Shown here in pieces: positions 22,707 to 35,695 of a DNA stretch of 64,000 nucleotides (its first letter is position 1; every line of letters starts with the position of its first letter). The notes under the pieces are model-generated. The model had not been told where the DNA came from, searched no databases, and saw nothing but the letters and a program-made list of their open reading frames with translations. This DNA is from Allium sativum (taxonomy: Eukaryota > Streptophyta > Magnoliopsida > Asparagales > Amaryllidaceae), in the NCBI GenBank assembly GCA_030737875.1, contig CM060922.1:303419456-303483455 (forward strand), in the 5' to 3' direction. The translations under genes were made by a program, and so were the position numbers.

Positions 22707-25700
22707 TGATGCGAACCAAACCCCGCTCCATGGTGGCAAGGTCTGTATTTGGAAAATAACACATTAAGCACATCTGCAAATTACAAAATATAGAATAATA
22801 CATAAATTTGAGAATAATTTATATCATATCATAACAGCGGAATCATAATCATCATCAAAGTTACACTGATACAGGATCCTACTTAGTATATAACAAGTTT
22901 CATCAAATAGATAACAAGTCTATAGTGGAATCAAATATAAACATACATAAGGTAGTGTTTAAAAGTTCAAAAGAAATGATAAAAAGATAGGTCTTCATCT
23001 TCAGCCAAAAGAGCAACCAATGCTATGGTGCATATCCAAAAGAAAGCCAATCACCTGCTCACTTTGTTGCTCGTGTAAAAATATGGGCACCCGAGTTTGC
23101 AAGGGAAAAAAACTGCGAGTCAGTCATGGGACTGGTATGAGAATTCTTACATTTACTTGACTTAATTAAGAATATGGAAAATCGCAGGATTACGTCATAT
23201 GTCACTAAACAGGTTTACTCCATTGGATTACCAGTGCATAAAATAAAGTAAATCAAGTAAACAACGCAATGCTTTTTAGAAAATGAAGCTGTTATAAGAC
23301 TCAGGTCCCATCACACAATGCAACTCAAGCCGGAGGATAGAGTTTTACCATATAATGGACAAACATGCTTGATACGCATAAAACAAAAATCATTTGATAT
23401 TATTATTAGTGTCTAGATGTTTCATAAACAATTTCAGCATAAATGTATCAATCATAGACGGCGTAGGTACCATATATTATGTCGCCATATAGGTTTGTAA
23501 TTAAAACCACAAAATGTCGTATTGGAAATTGGATTTCCGTCATGAGTCAAGGCAAGGGATGGTCTCGTTACTGATTCGGATAACCTCTAGCAAGATGACC
23601 CACGATTACACACTTGGGCAACCCTTGGATTCTGCAAGGTCGGTCCTCTCTTACTTTTGAGGATTGGTTATTCTTGAACAATATGTTTCCCGGTCCTGTC
23701 AGACCTATCTCTGAGCTTTTTAGTTGGCTCGATATCTGAGGCGCCTCGCAATTTATCATCCACATAAGTAAAAATGTCTAGGCTGCATACCGTGACACCA
23801 CTTCTAGCTAGAAAGAAACGTATGCACTCTTTGCATCCCATATCTCATTTCTGTCTCATACCATGGTGTGAGGCTTGCGAATTAATGCTATACACAAAGC
23901 TATGCTACTTAAAGCTGTGCTTTGATCATCATCTACAATACTTTTTTTTTTTCAACAAAAGCCTTGATCACTTGCATCTTAGCATGCACCACTGTCAATC
24001 TATACTATGTCATTGATTTTTTCCAACATATAACTTCTAAGCTCGTATGTCTCAAAGAAGGGTGTTAAGCTAGAGAATAAATTCTCCGCCACCAAACAGA
24101 TATATATTTAGCAGAGATCAACTACATAGCACACACTACAATATCGAAAATACAATCCATTTATATGTCTGTTCTAGGTCTGAACCAAACCGGAGGAACC
24201 TTATTCCTCATTCCATATGTCCAATATAGAAGAGAGGTCATCGTATACCTGTATAATCTACAAGTATGTCTGGAAAACTACCACTACATCCCCTTCAAGG
24301 GGGCTACTCATATCCAAGGCATCAGTAGTAGTCCATTCGATGTGAAGATTGTCGGTCTTGCACCGTCTTCATTATCTTTGACTTTTAATCGCCATTTAAT
24401 TATTTGAAATGAGATTTAACTCGGTCTTTCCAAATAATTCTCACATAAATTTCAAATCAAATTCTTTCCCTTGGTTAAATCATTTGCCTTCACCATTTGT
24501 TACCATATGTAAAAAGGTTTAGTCGAGAATTAAACTCGGTCATCGAATTAGATATTTAAGTCATATCATATCCAATATTCATTTTATACGTTTTCATGCC
24601 AAATCATACTTAACCATTTTTATTTTTTTCAACCCAAGAAAAATTAGTTTGCATACATTTTAAGTCGCTTAAAATAATTTGAAAATGATTTATCAAACGA
24701 TTTCGAATAAAATTGATTGCTAACTTTGCGAATTACAGAAACTAACAAGTCATAAACGAATTCGAAATGGGCCGAAACTCGGCCGGAAAAGAGCCAGAAT
24801 GGACCTAAACTATTGACTGTGGTCTCCATTGGTCAGCAGTCCAGAAACAGGTTTTAGACGTTTGGCACAAACGGACAGACATCTGACCTACTACTGGTCA
24901 CAAAACAACAACCCAAATCAGATGTCTGAGCCTCATTTTCAAACGTCTGAAAATTACAGACGTCTGGAAAAAGGCTCCAGGCGTCTGACCTGATGCTCAG
25001 GTCAAAATTTGACCCTGGATCAAATGTCTGACCTGCTGCTAAAAGCAGCATATAACCATATCACAATGCTTGGTCGATTACGATTGTTCTCGAGCGACTT
25101 ACGAATGTTTATTACACTTACTCAAGGGGAACTGAGGCTTTTAGGACTCGCCGAAATAACTCATAATACAAAACTCACATGCACAAACACGTATACACGA
25201 GATTACAATGATTTTGCTTATAAATTCAAATGTGAACTAAATTTCAAACCAAAGCATGCAAACATTATTTAATTGACTTGTGAAGACTTAAGACTTTGCC
25301 GAGGTGACAATGGAGCTTCACAAGATCACGCAGTCAACTCATGGCATATGAATTAGATTGAATGAACAATCCTTATCATAATTTTCCAATTCAATGGAAC
25401 ATGAATAAATGAAAATGACTAAGTTACACTAGCCTACCTAGTTCACTAGCATATGCAATATCAAATGAAGTCTAAGTTACACTTTTACAAGCTATTAGCT
25501 TGTGGAATAAATGCGAGTTCATGAATAACTCACCTATAATGGATAAAATCATATTTTTATTGCACTACTTAGCATTTAATCTCATATTAAGATTATATGA
25601 TCAATTAATAGTCATTCCATCAACCCAATCTTAATGACTACTACATAGTTAATTAACACTACTCCTTTTGCTTTTGTTTTTCTCACCATAAATCTTTGAG

Positions 25701-26586
25701 ATAGAAGTTCTCACCTTTGCTTTTTTACTAACAAGGAATAGACCCTATAGCAAGCAAAATCTACCTATCTTCCAATGTTGCATGCAAATCTCCAATCTAA
25801 ACACAAACAAATGAGTCTCCTAAGAATTAGGTCACATGAATCATCAAAAATAGAAGACGAGATAAGCTAGAGAGGATGGAGAAGATGAAAAGGAAGCCTA
25901 CCAAAGCTTCTACACTTGATTTCTTCAAGAATCTAGCTTCCAATTGCAAAACCTAGGTTAGGAATTTTAATTTCCCTTTCCACTCTCCATTTTCTAGTTA
26001 TTTTCTAAGTGTTGAAGTGAATGAGAGGGAGAGGGCTGATGGAGCAAGTTGGCTAACCAAGCCCTAACCAAAGTCCCAGTTTTCGCCAACTCGAAACATA
26101 TCGATGCTTATAGTTTTCGAACACGTAAACAACATTCTGAATTTAACGGAAATGGTTTCAAGTCCAAATTCATCCATATGTAAACAGTGATATTTTTATG
26201 GGATAAATATAATCTTAAATATATACAAATTCCATATTGACTATTCTAAATTTTAATTTAGACATAACTCATAATTTGTAAAGTGGAATATCCATTTCTT
26301 ACATTCTTTAGAAAATTACAATTCAAAATATTTCAACATTTCTTGTTTTACCAAATTCTGACTTATATAGAATTCTATACATTCATTCAAAATTTAAAAC
26401 CAAATCTTCAAACTACGGCACCATTTCAAGCTCGTTTTGATTAAACTTTAAATTTACATGTTCTAACTTCGATTAAAATAAATTCTAAGTCGTTTATTCT
26501 TAAATAATTCCTCTAAAATATTTAATTTGTCTGAAAATCAATTAAAAATAAAATTTAAATTGGTTCCAAAAATACTGGTTGTTACA
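22707..26586 (-). repeat. Gypsy-1 5' LTR (right copy, about 3.9 kb)
   Basis: Complete LTR from TGATGCG at 22707 to GTTACA at 26586. It matches the two pieces of the left LTR and also shows the uninterrupted target site of the LARD at 23300-23304. It contains no gene; short open frames are not conserved in the left copy. Its CAGACGTCTG palindrome cluster is at 24855-25030. Confidence 0.9.
24855..25030. promoter_or_regulatory. Cluster of CAGACGTCTG-type palindromes (right Gypsy-1 LTR)
   Basis: About seven intact or one-step-changed copies: TAGACGTTTG (24855), CAGACATCTG (24876), CAGATGTCTG (about 24919), AAACGTCTGA, CAGACGTCTG (about 24958), CAGGCGTCTG (about 24978) and AAATGTCTGA (about 25022). 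They are interspersed with GACCTG(A/C)TGCT strings. Most copies have drifted through C-to-T or G-to-A changes at the central CG. Confidence 0.6.
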
Positions 26587-27246
26587 AAATGTTTGGTAAA
26601 TTAATGTGAATTTGAATAAATTAAATTTTGATAGAGTTGTAAGAATTATACTAGGTAAACCTGTAATAAGGAGGAAGTAATGGTCAAGAGCTTTAGAAAA
26701 GAGAAGAGAAGAAAGGAAGTAAGAATGAATGCAAAAGGAGGAAAAGGGTGTTTATATAGGAAAGGAGGAAGCTTAAGGGAGTGACACATCAATGGACACT
26801 TGCCCCTCAAGAAAGCCTTTCTTACATGCATGGTGACACATCAAGGGACACATCGCATTCATGCACGAACGAGTGTATGCAAATAGACATGTGTCCTAAC
26901 ACTTGTCTTAAGGTGGAAAGTGAACTTTTGGTAGCACTTTCCTTAAATTGCCATGAAAACTAAGGGCAACACTTAATTCTAATGCTACTAATTCATGTTA
27001 TTGTTTGACAAATCCGATCGAACGACAAATAGTATTAATAAATCCAAACTTATTAATAATCATTCCCATCCACTAAATTTATTTATAAACTCTATCACTT
27101 AACTTGTCAAAATTATTAAATACTCTTAACCATATATATATTTATGTCAAATTCAAATCAAATTAAATTTATTTTATATTCAGAAAATTCAAATTAAGTT
27201 TTAAAAATTCAAAATTTAAATTGGTTAAAAATTCTGGATCATTACA
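26587..27246 (-). repeat. Possible solo LTR or LTR fragment
   Basis: The right end reads GGATCATTACA (27246), i.e. TGTAATGATCC on the minus strand, a usual start for plant Gypsy LTRs. A TG lies at about 26590. The segment is non-coding, with a purine-rich part (26690-26780) and a short direct repeat (TGACACATCAA at about 26782 and 26832). No second copy, PBS or convincing target duplication was found, so a solo LTR is a guess. Confidence 0.35.
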
Positions 27247-30039
27247 TTTTAAAAATTCTCAATTGTTATAGGATACTAGCTACAAAATCCTGCTAATTTA
27301 AGGCTTCCACCATTCACGCATATACCTGAACCCTGCATAAGGCGTCAACTAGACACTCAATACCCGATTTAGGTAGGAGCTCGACACCATTTAAGACCCT
27401 CCTGGTGGGCCCCCCATATTACTATCTAGTTGACCTTATTAGATAATCTCCCAACCACTTAATATTTATCGCAAGACAGGCAGACCCATGGTACCTCCTT
27501 AATTGTCTTTAATACCTAAACCCAGGGCGAACTCTCACCCTAGTAAATTTCCACCTAAAGGAAGCAGACCTATGCGGGGATTACCAAACTCGTACCCAAT
27601 AGCTATTTCATACTTCTTATTTATGGGGAGGCGAGCTACGTGATCATTTATTACCCTTTTAAGGGTGGATTTAACTACTTAATACTATAATCCCAAAGCA
27701 TGCTATGATTACTAATTATTCCCTTGACGGTTTCTCTTTTTGGAGAACCTATTTAGTAACAATTCCCGGTACGCAAAATAATTATCGTCATGGGTCATAT
27801 GGTTAATGATATCTCACATCAGTTGTAATTATACCCGATTGTTGGAAAGTGCAAACTTCTGTCGAATAAGGCAGCTAACCACACATCATTAACTTAGTAA
27901 GTCCAACTCTTATTTCTAATTATGTTAATTCTAAATTATCTAGAATAAAATAAGGAAACCTGTAACTACCTATCCTTGGATGTTTAATTATCTATTTCCT
28001 TATTGGACTTAGCATGACTTAACAATTAGTACAACAATCAATCACCGTTATTCCCCTTTAATTCCATTTATTATTATCAATTAGATAATCTTCCATTTAT
28101 GACCATAACTATCATATTTTTAAAGGCATCAGTTAACCTATTTAATGCCATTTATATGAGGCTCTTTTTAAATTCTAAACTAATTATTGTAACTCCTAAA
28201 TATTACTATAAATTTAATTCCATTTAATTCTTACTTGACTACATATATATAACTTTGTTATTTATTTTCCTTAGTTGGAGTCACAATCTTTATTCCTAAA
28301 CGTCAATTTTATTGTAACCATTTAGGCATATTATTTCCTAATCAATTCATTTCCCCAAACAGACGTGGTTAAAATATTTATTACCTTAATTATTATCATT
28401 TTTATTATAGCAAATCAATTACATTTATTGTTATAACGTAATAATATTATTTTCATTTAGTATGGGTTGTATTTCCATATACATTCCCATGAAAACGAAA
28501 AACACTCAAACACATGACAATTAACATTTATTCTTATATCATACGATAGTTATTTATATACGTTAGGAAGGATAAGGTTATAATATTTATTTATTTATAT
28601 ATTACGCGCGTAATAAACGTAGTTACTTATTTTTATTTTATTAACATTTATTATTTATGTTCTGGTCTAAAATAACAACAACAACCCTTTTTATGTTTAA
28701 TCTTATTAAGATTAAAAATCTTATAAAAGGCCATTTACTGTAATTATTGCAAATTTTGCCCAGACTATTTAAAAAAGGAAAATTGACACATTTCAAATTC
28801 TAAGGAAATAAGTTAATATTTTATTTAGAATAGATGTTTCCTTCGTACAAAAATATGTGAATTTGCACATCTCTTCCTTTTGATTTATTTATGTTCGTTG
28901 TAGATTTCAAATAATGCTTAAAAAAAGAGAAAAAAGGACAAAATTACAATAACCAAGAAAACCCCAAACAATATCTAACACGATAGGATTAACATTACTT
29001 TAACCAAAACTACATAAACTACAAATCGGCACCTAAACTGTATGAATCTGGAATAAATTAGTATACTTCTAATCATAATTTTGGGACTGATTTCCAGATC
29101 CAAAGTGTTTACAATAATCACGAACAATCTAAGGATAGTTGTAGGCAAGATGATGATATATTATTAAAGGCCTCAGTTCATACTTGACTAATATTCATAA
29201 TATTTCAGATCTGACAAAATAAACAAATCTGATAACTTTAGGCATATAATTCAGATTCAACACCAACGAACTATATAAGTATTAAAAACAATACATATAT
29301 TTCCCACCCACCTAAAAGCTATCCAAATCTGACACGACTTTTAGCCTTGTAATTCCTAAATCCTGCAAATCTAAATTTATTTATAAAAAGGATTCACAAC
29401 ATATTTAGATTTATAGATATGAAAGAAAAATAAGAAAAGAACAAGGGAATTCAATAATATAAATTACTTATTCACTAGACCAACCTTTTTGCGTAGATTT
29501 GGATTCAATATCTTCAATTCTTGTTTGTTTGATTTGAATGAGTTTATAATTTAGAATTTTAGAAGAGATTGGAGAACTGGAAATGGTAGGGCTTTGTTGT
29601 TGCCTTTGGAAATATAAGCAAAAGAGTGGGGTTTTAACCCTTTATTTATAGGTATGTACATAATCCTAGACCGTCAGCTTTAATTTTATAAGGATCCTTC
29701 CGTTAATATAAAACTTATAATATAAAACAACCCAGAAAACCTAGTCGTCACTAGCTGTTTCCGACCAGAGGGGTTGATTGCCCGGGGTCGAAAACACTCA
29801 GTGAACCTGGGGTATAAATGGTATTAAATTACTATACATTCTTATATATTTATTTTTGTCTATAACTTTTTCATACATACTCCGTTCGCGAAGTCCCAAA
29901 CATGAAAGTTGACCAGAATTCTGTCATGAACACAACGATGCAAGTTTTGTGGTCAAATTCCATTGTTTGCGAAAATTCCATATTTGAAAATCTAGCTAAA
30001 TAACGAAATTAATTATTGCTAAATTTTCAGGTTGTTACA
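27247..30039 (-). repeat. LTR-like segment of an unidentified Gypsy element
   Basis: Ends CAGGTTGTTACA at 30039, immediately followed by a polypyrimidine run (minus-strand PPT), so it is the 3' LTR of a minus-strand element. No second LTR copy is in the window and its left edge is uncertain; 27247 is only the next available boundary. There are no recognisable genes. The text is AT-rich with a few GC-richer patches (27300-27560, 29740-29820). Confidence 0.55.
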
Positions 30040-30057
30040 TTTTTCCCTCCTTTAAAG
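30040..30057 (-). other. Polypurine tract next to the 30039 LTR end
   Basis: The minus strand reads CTTTAAAGGAGGGAAAAA before TGTAACAACC, with AAATGAAATTT upstream, matching the usual '...GACGAAATTTCTTTTAAGGGGG' context of plant Gypsy elements. Confidence 0.75.
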
Positions 30058-30540
30058 AAATTTCATTTCAAAATTTTACCCATGACAAAGTCATGGTGCT
30101 GGTGCATTATTATCCTAAACTACATAACCAATTATTGTACATCCAATTTTGCAATCAACATGTGTATGTGTACAGTGTACATAATGAATTGCAACCACAA
30201 AATATGTGTGCACAATGATTCTAAACTGGATCCTCCTATAACTATGCACTTCATTTTGAAAACGTTTTTGAAAACATAATGCAAACATCCTAAAATATAT
30301 TGGCAGTTTTACACGAATGCAAATATTTGAAAACATTTTTCATTCATAATTTTACACCTTTACGAATACAAGTGTAAATAAAATAATTTTGCATCCAAAC
30401 CCTGCCATCCAACGCATCAACGTATCTAAACGGTTTCCTATTAATTTCTCCTAAATTAGAAAAGGAGATCAAAACAGAGAAGTTCAATGTTATTTCCACT
30501 TATAAATGTTTTGATTCTCGTTCTATAGTGAAATCTTACC

Positions 30541-30750
30541 TCAATAGCCCAAAAATACTCCAAAATTTTCATTTGTAGACTGCAAAGGAGGTTTAATACA
30601 ATGTCTAAAACGTAAAACAAGACATGCATCATCGACAAGGTGTGGAAACAATATTTCCAGGGCTAAAACAGCCTTTCCCTTGTTATCTTTACCGTCTTTT
30701 CGCATCGTCGTCCCTAATGCACCGCTAAAACATGCAAAAAAATCATCCAA
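30541..30750 (-). other. Exon-like open segment of unknown origin
   Basis: A 69-codon minus-strand frame beginning MDDFFACFSGALG, with a Lys-rich KDGKDNKGKAV stretch and then LEILFPHLVDDACLVLRFRH. Its composition is more balanced than that of the surrounding AT-rich shadow frames. It runs to GGCTATTGAG followed by GTAAGA, a good plant splice-donor match. I do not recognise the protein. It may be a captured host exon or chance. Confidence 0.3.
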
Positions 30751-31336
30751 AATCTTCCTTACACTTTAAATGTGACTAAAAAAATAGAATTTTTCCATAA
30801 AAATAAGTTTTCGCTTTTAAAAAAATTCTTATGCAAATTTTGGAATTCCCTTTTGGTATTATTTTACTTTCCTTATCAAACCTGCATAAAAACAAAACTG
30901 CGGCAATGTGCACTTTACTACATTTAAACTATCTATTTTTATACAAAACAGATATTTAAACATGTGTAAACTACCATACCCAAATCGATGTTTTTACAAA
31001 AATTGGATTAAAAGAAAGTGTATCTACAAAATACAAATTTTAAAAAAGAACTTTTTTCAAACAACATTTGCAATAAGTTTCAACAATATATTTTAGGGAA
31101 GTTTAAACGATTCAAGTCAGGTATTGGCATGGAAGAAAGTCGGTCATGCGGAAAAATGAAAAAACCAAAACCACACACAAAACTCGAAAGTAAATTTTAG
31201 CTCAAAAAAGGAATATGCGACAAACAGTAAATATATCCATGGCGAAACAACACAAAAACCTTCCTTTGCTAAAATTTATCTACTACATAATTCTATACTT
31301 TCAAGCTCTCTGTTAGTTTGATAAGAAAATAAGATT

Positions 31337-32874
31337 TGTTGGGGAATGCAGATTAAGGATCTTAAGGCAAACTAAACGCTAGAAATGGGTGAATAGTGTT
31401 TTGTAGATTTTATGGAATTCTTAAAATCTTTCTAAGTTTATTAGAATATTATGCAAATCACAAATAAAGATAATCAAAGAATCAATCACAAATGCAAATA
31501 ATAATTATTAAAATAGTAAAAGGAAAGAACAAATCAGGATTTTATATTAGTTTGAAGTGACCCTACGTCTGGTCCCACACAACGCTGGGTTGATTTGGAT
31601 TTCTTTTCAAATAATATATAAATTACAATCCTTGATTTTTGAGCTACAAGGGCACACCCCCAACTATTTTATAGTACAGTGAGGCTTTGTTGATTTTCAG
31701 GCCACAACCTACACCCAGTTGATTTTCGGGATCCAACCACACCCAGTCGATTTATACGGGACATGACCATTCCATTTCAGTATAAGCTTTGGAAGATAGA
31801 ATCAATAGGACTTGATCTTGCGATCTTTGATTACATAAATCCTACTTGAATCTTTAAGAGAGTTTAATAGACAATTGAACTAGACAGGGATTGATGTGAT
31901 TCTTTTTGAAAGTCGGTAAAGTTTATAATTTAAGAATATAGAGTATAAATGGAAAGAAGAGAAAGGAAGAAAATGATGAAAAGTTAGTTAAAAACGAATT
32001 AAGAAGCCTATTTATAGTCTCCCAACAGTCAAATCCTTTCAGAATAGTTTTGAATTCAAAGACACAACTTTCCCAAACTTGAATTTGAAAACAAACGGCA
32101 ACTATGTTTTGCCTATGTTGGCATATCTTAATGTTATCTCAAAAATTAAACTTTTGTACTAAAGCAAATGATGGCTAAATAAAATATGGTGATTCTTGAG
32201 TTAAAACAAACTATATTCCTTTATATTAACATAGAGTTTTTCAAGTACAAATATATATTAAAAACATAGATTAAATGATTGTAAAATGGTTTAAAAAAAC
32301 CTATATAAAATGATATTAAAGCATATATATAAAACTATAAATATAAGAAATACTTTAGAAATTAATATAAATATAAGTAAGGAAGTTTAAAACTTAAATA
32401 GCTATAATAAAACTAAATATAAAAATTAGTATAAGATATATATAAATAAGAATTATTTGAATCAAAAGTTAAAAAAATATTTAGGAAATAAAATATATTT
32501 AAAAATAGGAGTTAAATAATTTTAAGAACAAAGAAATATATTTGAAATAACGAAGTAATTTTGAAATCATTAAGATAGGAATATTTAAAAATAGTGAGAA
32601 AATATTGAAATAAGGATTCAGTGCTAATCTTAGTTTTAACAAGAAATCTAGACCTAATTACTTTTTATTTCTTAAACTCTTGAATTTTTGAACTCTTCTT
32701 CTTTGAAATCTTGATTCTCTAAACTATACGGCCTTCAATAATGAAAACCTGCATATGTTTCATGTATATACATACATATATATTCGAAATAATAGTGTTC
32801 GTATATATTTTATAACAATAATAGTTCAAACACGGTTTTCCATAAAAACCATTATTACAACTAACAATTAATCA
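31337..32874 (-). repeat. Copia-A 3' LTR (left copy)
   Basis: Direct repeat of 52087-53620, starting TGTTGGGGAATGCAG. The match is clear through TATTTTATAACAATAATAG and fades near 32860-32874; the exact end is uncertain and no PPT is obvious after it. Strong A/T content, non-coding. Confidence 0.8.
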
Positions 32875-33839
32875 AAACTAGGAGAAGATCTGATATCTAA
32901 TATTCCAAGTAATGACTTGAATGAGTATAAAGTAGATTAAAGTATAATTATGCAAACAAATCAATATATAAAATCAATTAATTCAATCAATCCAGTCCAA
33001 AACAATTTATTTATTTACAAATTATTGATTCAAATTTAAGTTTAAAAAAATTCAAGTAAAACACACCAATTTTAATTATAAATTCATTCATTTTTTGGAA
33101 CTTCTACCCGTCCATCACTACCGAAGATTGGTCATCCTTTATATCAAACCGTTATTCGTTATTTTTGATGAGACTTGATCTTGTGATGTTGTTGTCTTCT
33201 TCGTTGGTATGAGAGGAAATTATCCGTCGAATTGCGTAAAAATGCTTTTCTTGTTGGTTTATTATCTATATTTGACTCAATTCTAAGTGACGTTGGTTAC
33301 GAAGGACAATAGAGAGAATATTTTTGAATGAAATGAGTGTTACTTTAAGTTTTTCACTTAAGTTATGAATTGGAGAAGCTATGGATTTGATAATATTAAA
33401 AAATAATGAAGGCAAATAAAGGAGGAATGAAGAAATGAATTTTTTTCTAGAAGAAATAGATATACATATGCTCTGGAATTTATTTGAAACGAATGGGCAC
33501 TAGTTAGTTAAGGTATCTTTTAAATTTAAACTAATTTAAAAATATTACTTTTTATATGTCGACTATGTATTAGTTGTGCCGGCAGACCTACTATATTTTT
33601 TGTTTTTGAAGAATTTTGTGATTTAAGCTTTGGTTTGACTTGTATATACTTCGTTTTATTACTTTAATGACTATTCCAGAGATGTTTAAGAAAGAATTAA
33701 CAGAAATATAAAACTTCATTGATACTAATGGTAACGATACATAAGATTAATACATAGCACGAAGTAACAATACAAAAATTGAAATAGAAACTAATACAAC
33801 TAGATAATAAAGCTAGAATTCGACGAAGGAGGATAAAGA
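32875..33839. other. Copia-A interior without recognisable genes
   Basis: AT-rich sequence between the left LTR and the possible envelope-like region. I see no coding motif or repeat in it. Confidence 0.4.
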
Positions 33840-35060
33840 TGAAGACGAGTCAAGTTTTCTACTAACTTCCCTAAAGAACTTGGTCATTTTAGTGCACATC
33901 TTTTCCATCTACTTACTAAATGACCTCTTTATCCCCTTTTGATTTTTGGCTAAAATCTTTTGATTGTCAAGGAAATTTTCTTGAAATGGATTTTTGTGTT
34001 AGCGGTATACTCTATACTTTCAAAGGAAGTATTTTCATCTTCTTCCCCTTTTTCGATTTCCATATTTTCACCTTCTTCTACTTGATATATTCTTGCTTAT
34101 TATTTCGCAAGTGTTTCATATGTTAAAATACAAGTGGAATCTTCATAAGAGATATGTTTGAGGAGTTGAAAATCTTTCTAGATACGAACTCTATGCCTTT
34201 GAAGTCCACTTCAAAATATTTGAAAATACGGGTAAGTGAAATTCCATGATATAACGTATTTTCTTTTGGTGACTAAACCTTTGGAACAATTCATTCAAAG
34301 TCGCTTAATCCCAATTTGTGTCGTAATTTACGAAAATAGCAAAAAAAAAAAAAAACATTGTAAACTTTCATTGCTGGGTTATTATAATTTTCTGAACATG
34401 GTGTGTTGGTATGTTAAAGAAGTAGGTTAATAATCCTTACTTTAGGATGAGTAAATGTTTTTGAAATCCAAATGTTCATCACTCTCAAAAATAAGATGAA
34501 AGGTCTCTTGATCATTTTCATTGATCTTAAATCCAAGAGATCCATTCCCGTATTTTTAGAACCCAAAATATTACTCAAAACATCACAATTCAAAACAATG
34601 TATGCTCTTTTTACGCTACTCCAAGTTTCACTTTCATTTCCTTGATAAAAACCATGATTCAAATTTGCATAATTTTTTTGACAAGATTCGCATAGAAACT
34701 TCATCGTTATCCTAATAGTCAATTAAACTAAGAACACCATTTTTATGAAAAAAAGTTGGAAGATCATAAGAAGGAAAATCACTAAAATTGAAAATTTTTC
34801 TCGTGTCTACTTTACCAAAGATTACATAAGATCCTAATAGTCAATTAAACTAAGTACACCATTTTGATGAAAAAGAGTTGGAAGATCATAAGAAGGAAAA
34901 TCACAAAAAATGAAATTTTTTCTCATGTCTACTTTACCAAATTTTACATAGCTTATGTAATCTTTGGTAGCATCCGGGTATTGAAAAGTAAGCCTTTGAT
35001 GGTCTTGGTCAGCTTCATGGTGATTGATGTGCCTGAGGAAGCCATTGGAGAGCTTTTGTG
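33840..35060 (-). pseudogene. Possible envelope-like or 'plant transposon domain' ORF remnant of Copia-A
   Basis: Several minus-strand frames carry protein-like sequence. At 34414-34722 are FLCESCQKNYANLN, YQGNESETWSSVKRAYIV and DVLSNILGSKNTG, which recall the '(E)FYANL...VRG..(I/V)...(L)..ILGIPN.G' layout of the plant 'putative transposon protein' domain found in envelope-like ORFs. At about 34000-34080 is an acidic segment (EEGENMEIEKGEEDEN). Further frames contain a Met-Ala-Ser-Ser start near 35030. Stops and shifts are many, including a 122-base tandem duplication (34711-34954) that breaks the frame. Its position between the expected end of pol and the 3' LTR fits an envelope-like ORF. 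The family assignment is from memory and weak. Confidence 0.4.
34711..34954. repeat. Tandem duplication, 122-base unit
   Basis: The segment beginning CCTAATAGTCAATTAAACTA at 34711 recurs at 34833. Both units contain AGTTGGAAGATCATAAGAAG and end at TGTCTACTTTACCAAA. The unit length is not a multiple of three, so it shifts any frame across it. Confidence 0.85.
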
Positions 35061-35231
35061 AAGAGTATAGGATAATGAAGATAAATTTGAATTTTTAATT
35101 AAAGGTGGAAAGAGATTATAGTATTAGATAAATAAATAGAGAATGTAAGGACATGTTCCCTAGTCAAGAGATACCTTTTTAGAACGTTGGGTTTGGTGAA
35201 AAGGTTGAGGGAAATTCAAAAGTTTTAAATT

Positions 35232-35680
35232 TGTTATGAGCAAAGAAGAACTTGTATGGATAAGATGAGATAAAACTTTCTCATTAGTTTTTACGCATAA
35301 GCAGCACATAGCTATATATACATTGTCCAACAAGCATTACAAGAAATAAAATGGAGAATAATATTACATCAATGCCACTTCCACTTTTCAGTATCGCATC
35401 CTGGTATCGTTTTTATCAATTCTTGGTTTCGCCTCTTGGTATCAACTTCTTGGCTTTGGTGTCATCTTCTTGGTATCAACTTATTTGCTTTGGTGTCGTC
35501 TACTTGTATCGATTTCTTGGTGTCGTCTTCTTGGTATCGACTTCTTGACTTCGTCACTTCTTGGTATCATCTTCTTGGCTTCGGTGTCGGCACCAAGTTG
35601 TTTGTTCATAGCTTGATGCCGATAGCGTGTTTACACCAAACACAACACTATATACATATGTACAACCTCTACTCACAACA
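35232..35680 (-). repeat. Copia-B 3' LTR (left copy)
   Basis: Runs from TGTTATGAGC to CTACTCACAACA. It contains several copies of TCTTGGTATC-like text (TCTTGGTATCAACTTCTTGG and similar) between about 35400 and 35580, an internal short tandem repeat also present in the other LTR. Confidence 0.9.
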
Positions 35681-35695
35681 CACCCCCTCAAGTTA
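35681..35695 (-). other. Polypurine tract of Copia-B
   Basis: The minus strand reads TAACTTGAGGGGGTG immediately before the LTR start TGTTGTGAGTAG, the usual CAACTTGAGGGGG context of plant Copia elements. Confidence 0.88.

Larger units (their letters stand above)
1470..26586 (-). mobile_element. Gypsy-1: decayed Ty3/Gypsy chromovirus with a nested LARD
   Basis: A minus-strand LTR retrotransposon. Its 3' LTR is on the left (1470-1653 plus 14961-18096, split by an insertion), the coding interior is 18097-22706, and the 5' LTR is on the right (22707-26586). The right LTR has TG...CA ends, the PBS (22691-22702) lies a few bases inside it, and a PPT abuts the left LTR at 18097. The gene order read on the minus strand is Gag, protease, RT, RNase H, integrase, chromodomain, which defines a Ty3/Gypsy chromovirus; the LTR length and PPT context suggest the Tekay/Del group. 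The left LTR lacks its first roughly 415 bases. All genes carry stops and frameshifts. In the last 137 bases of the two LTRs I count about nine or ten differences, so the insertion is old. Confidence 0.9.
30040..31336 (-). other. Remnant interior beside the 30039 LTR end
   Basis: This region should hold the 3' part of the element whose LTR ends at 30039, but no pol motif is visible in any frame. It is AT-rich. The only notable open stretch is at 30541-30750 (minus), described separately. The right edge is set by the Copia-A LTR start at 31337. Confidence 0.5.
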
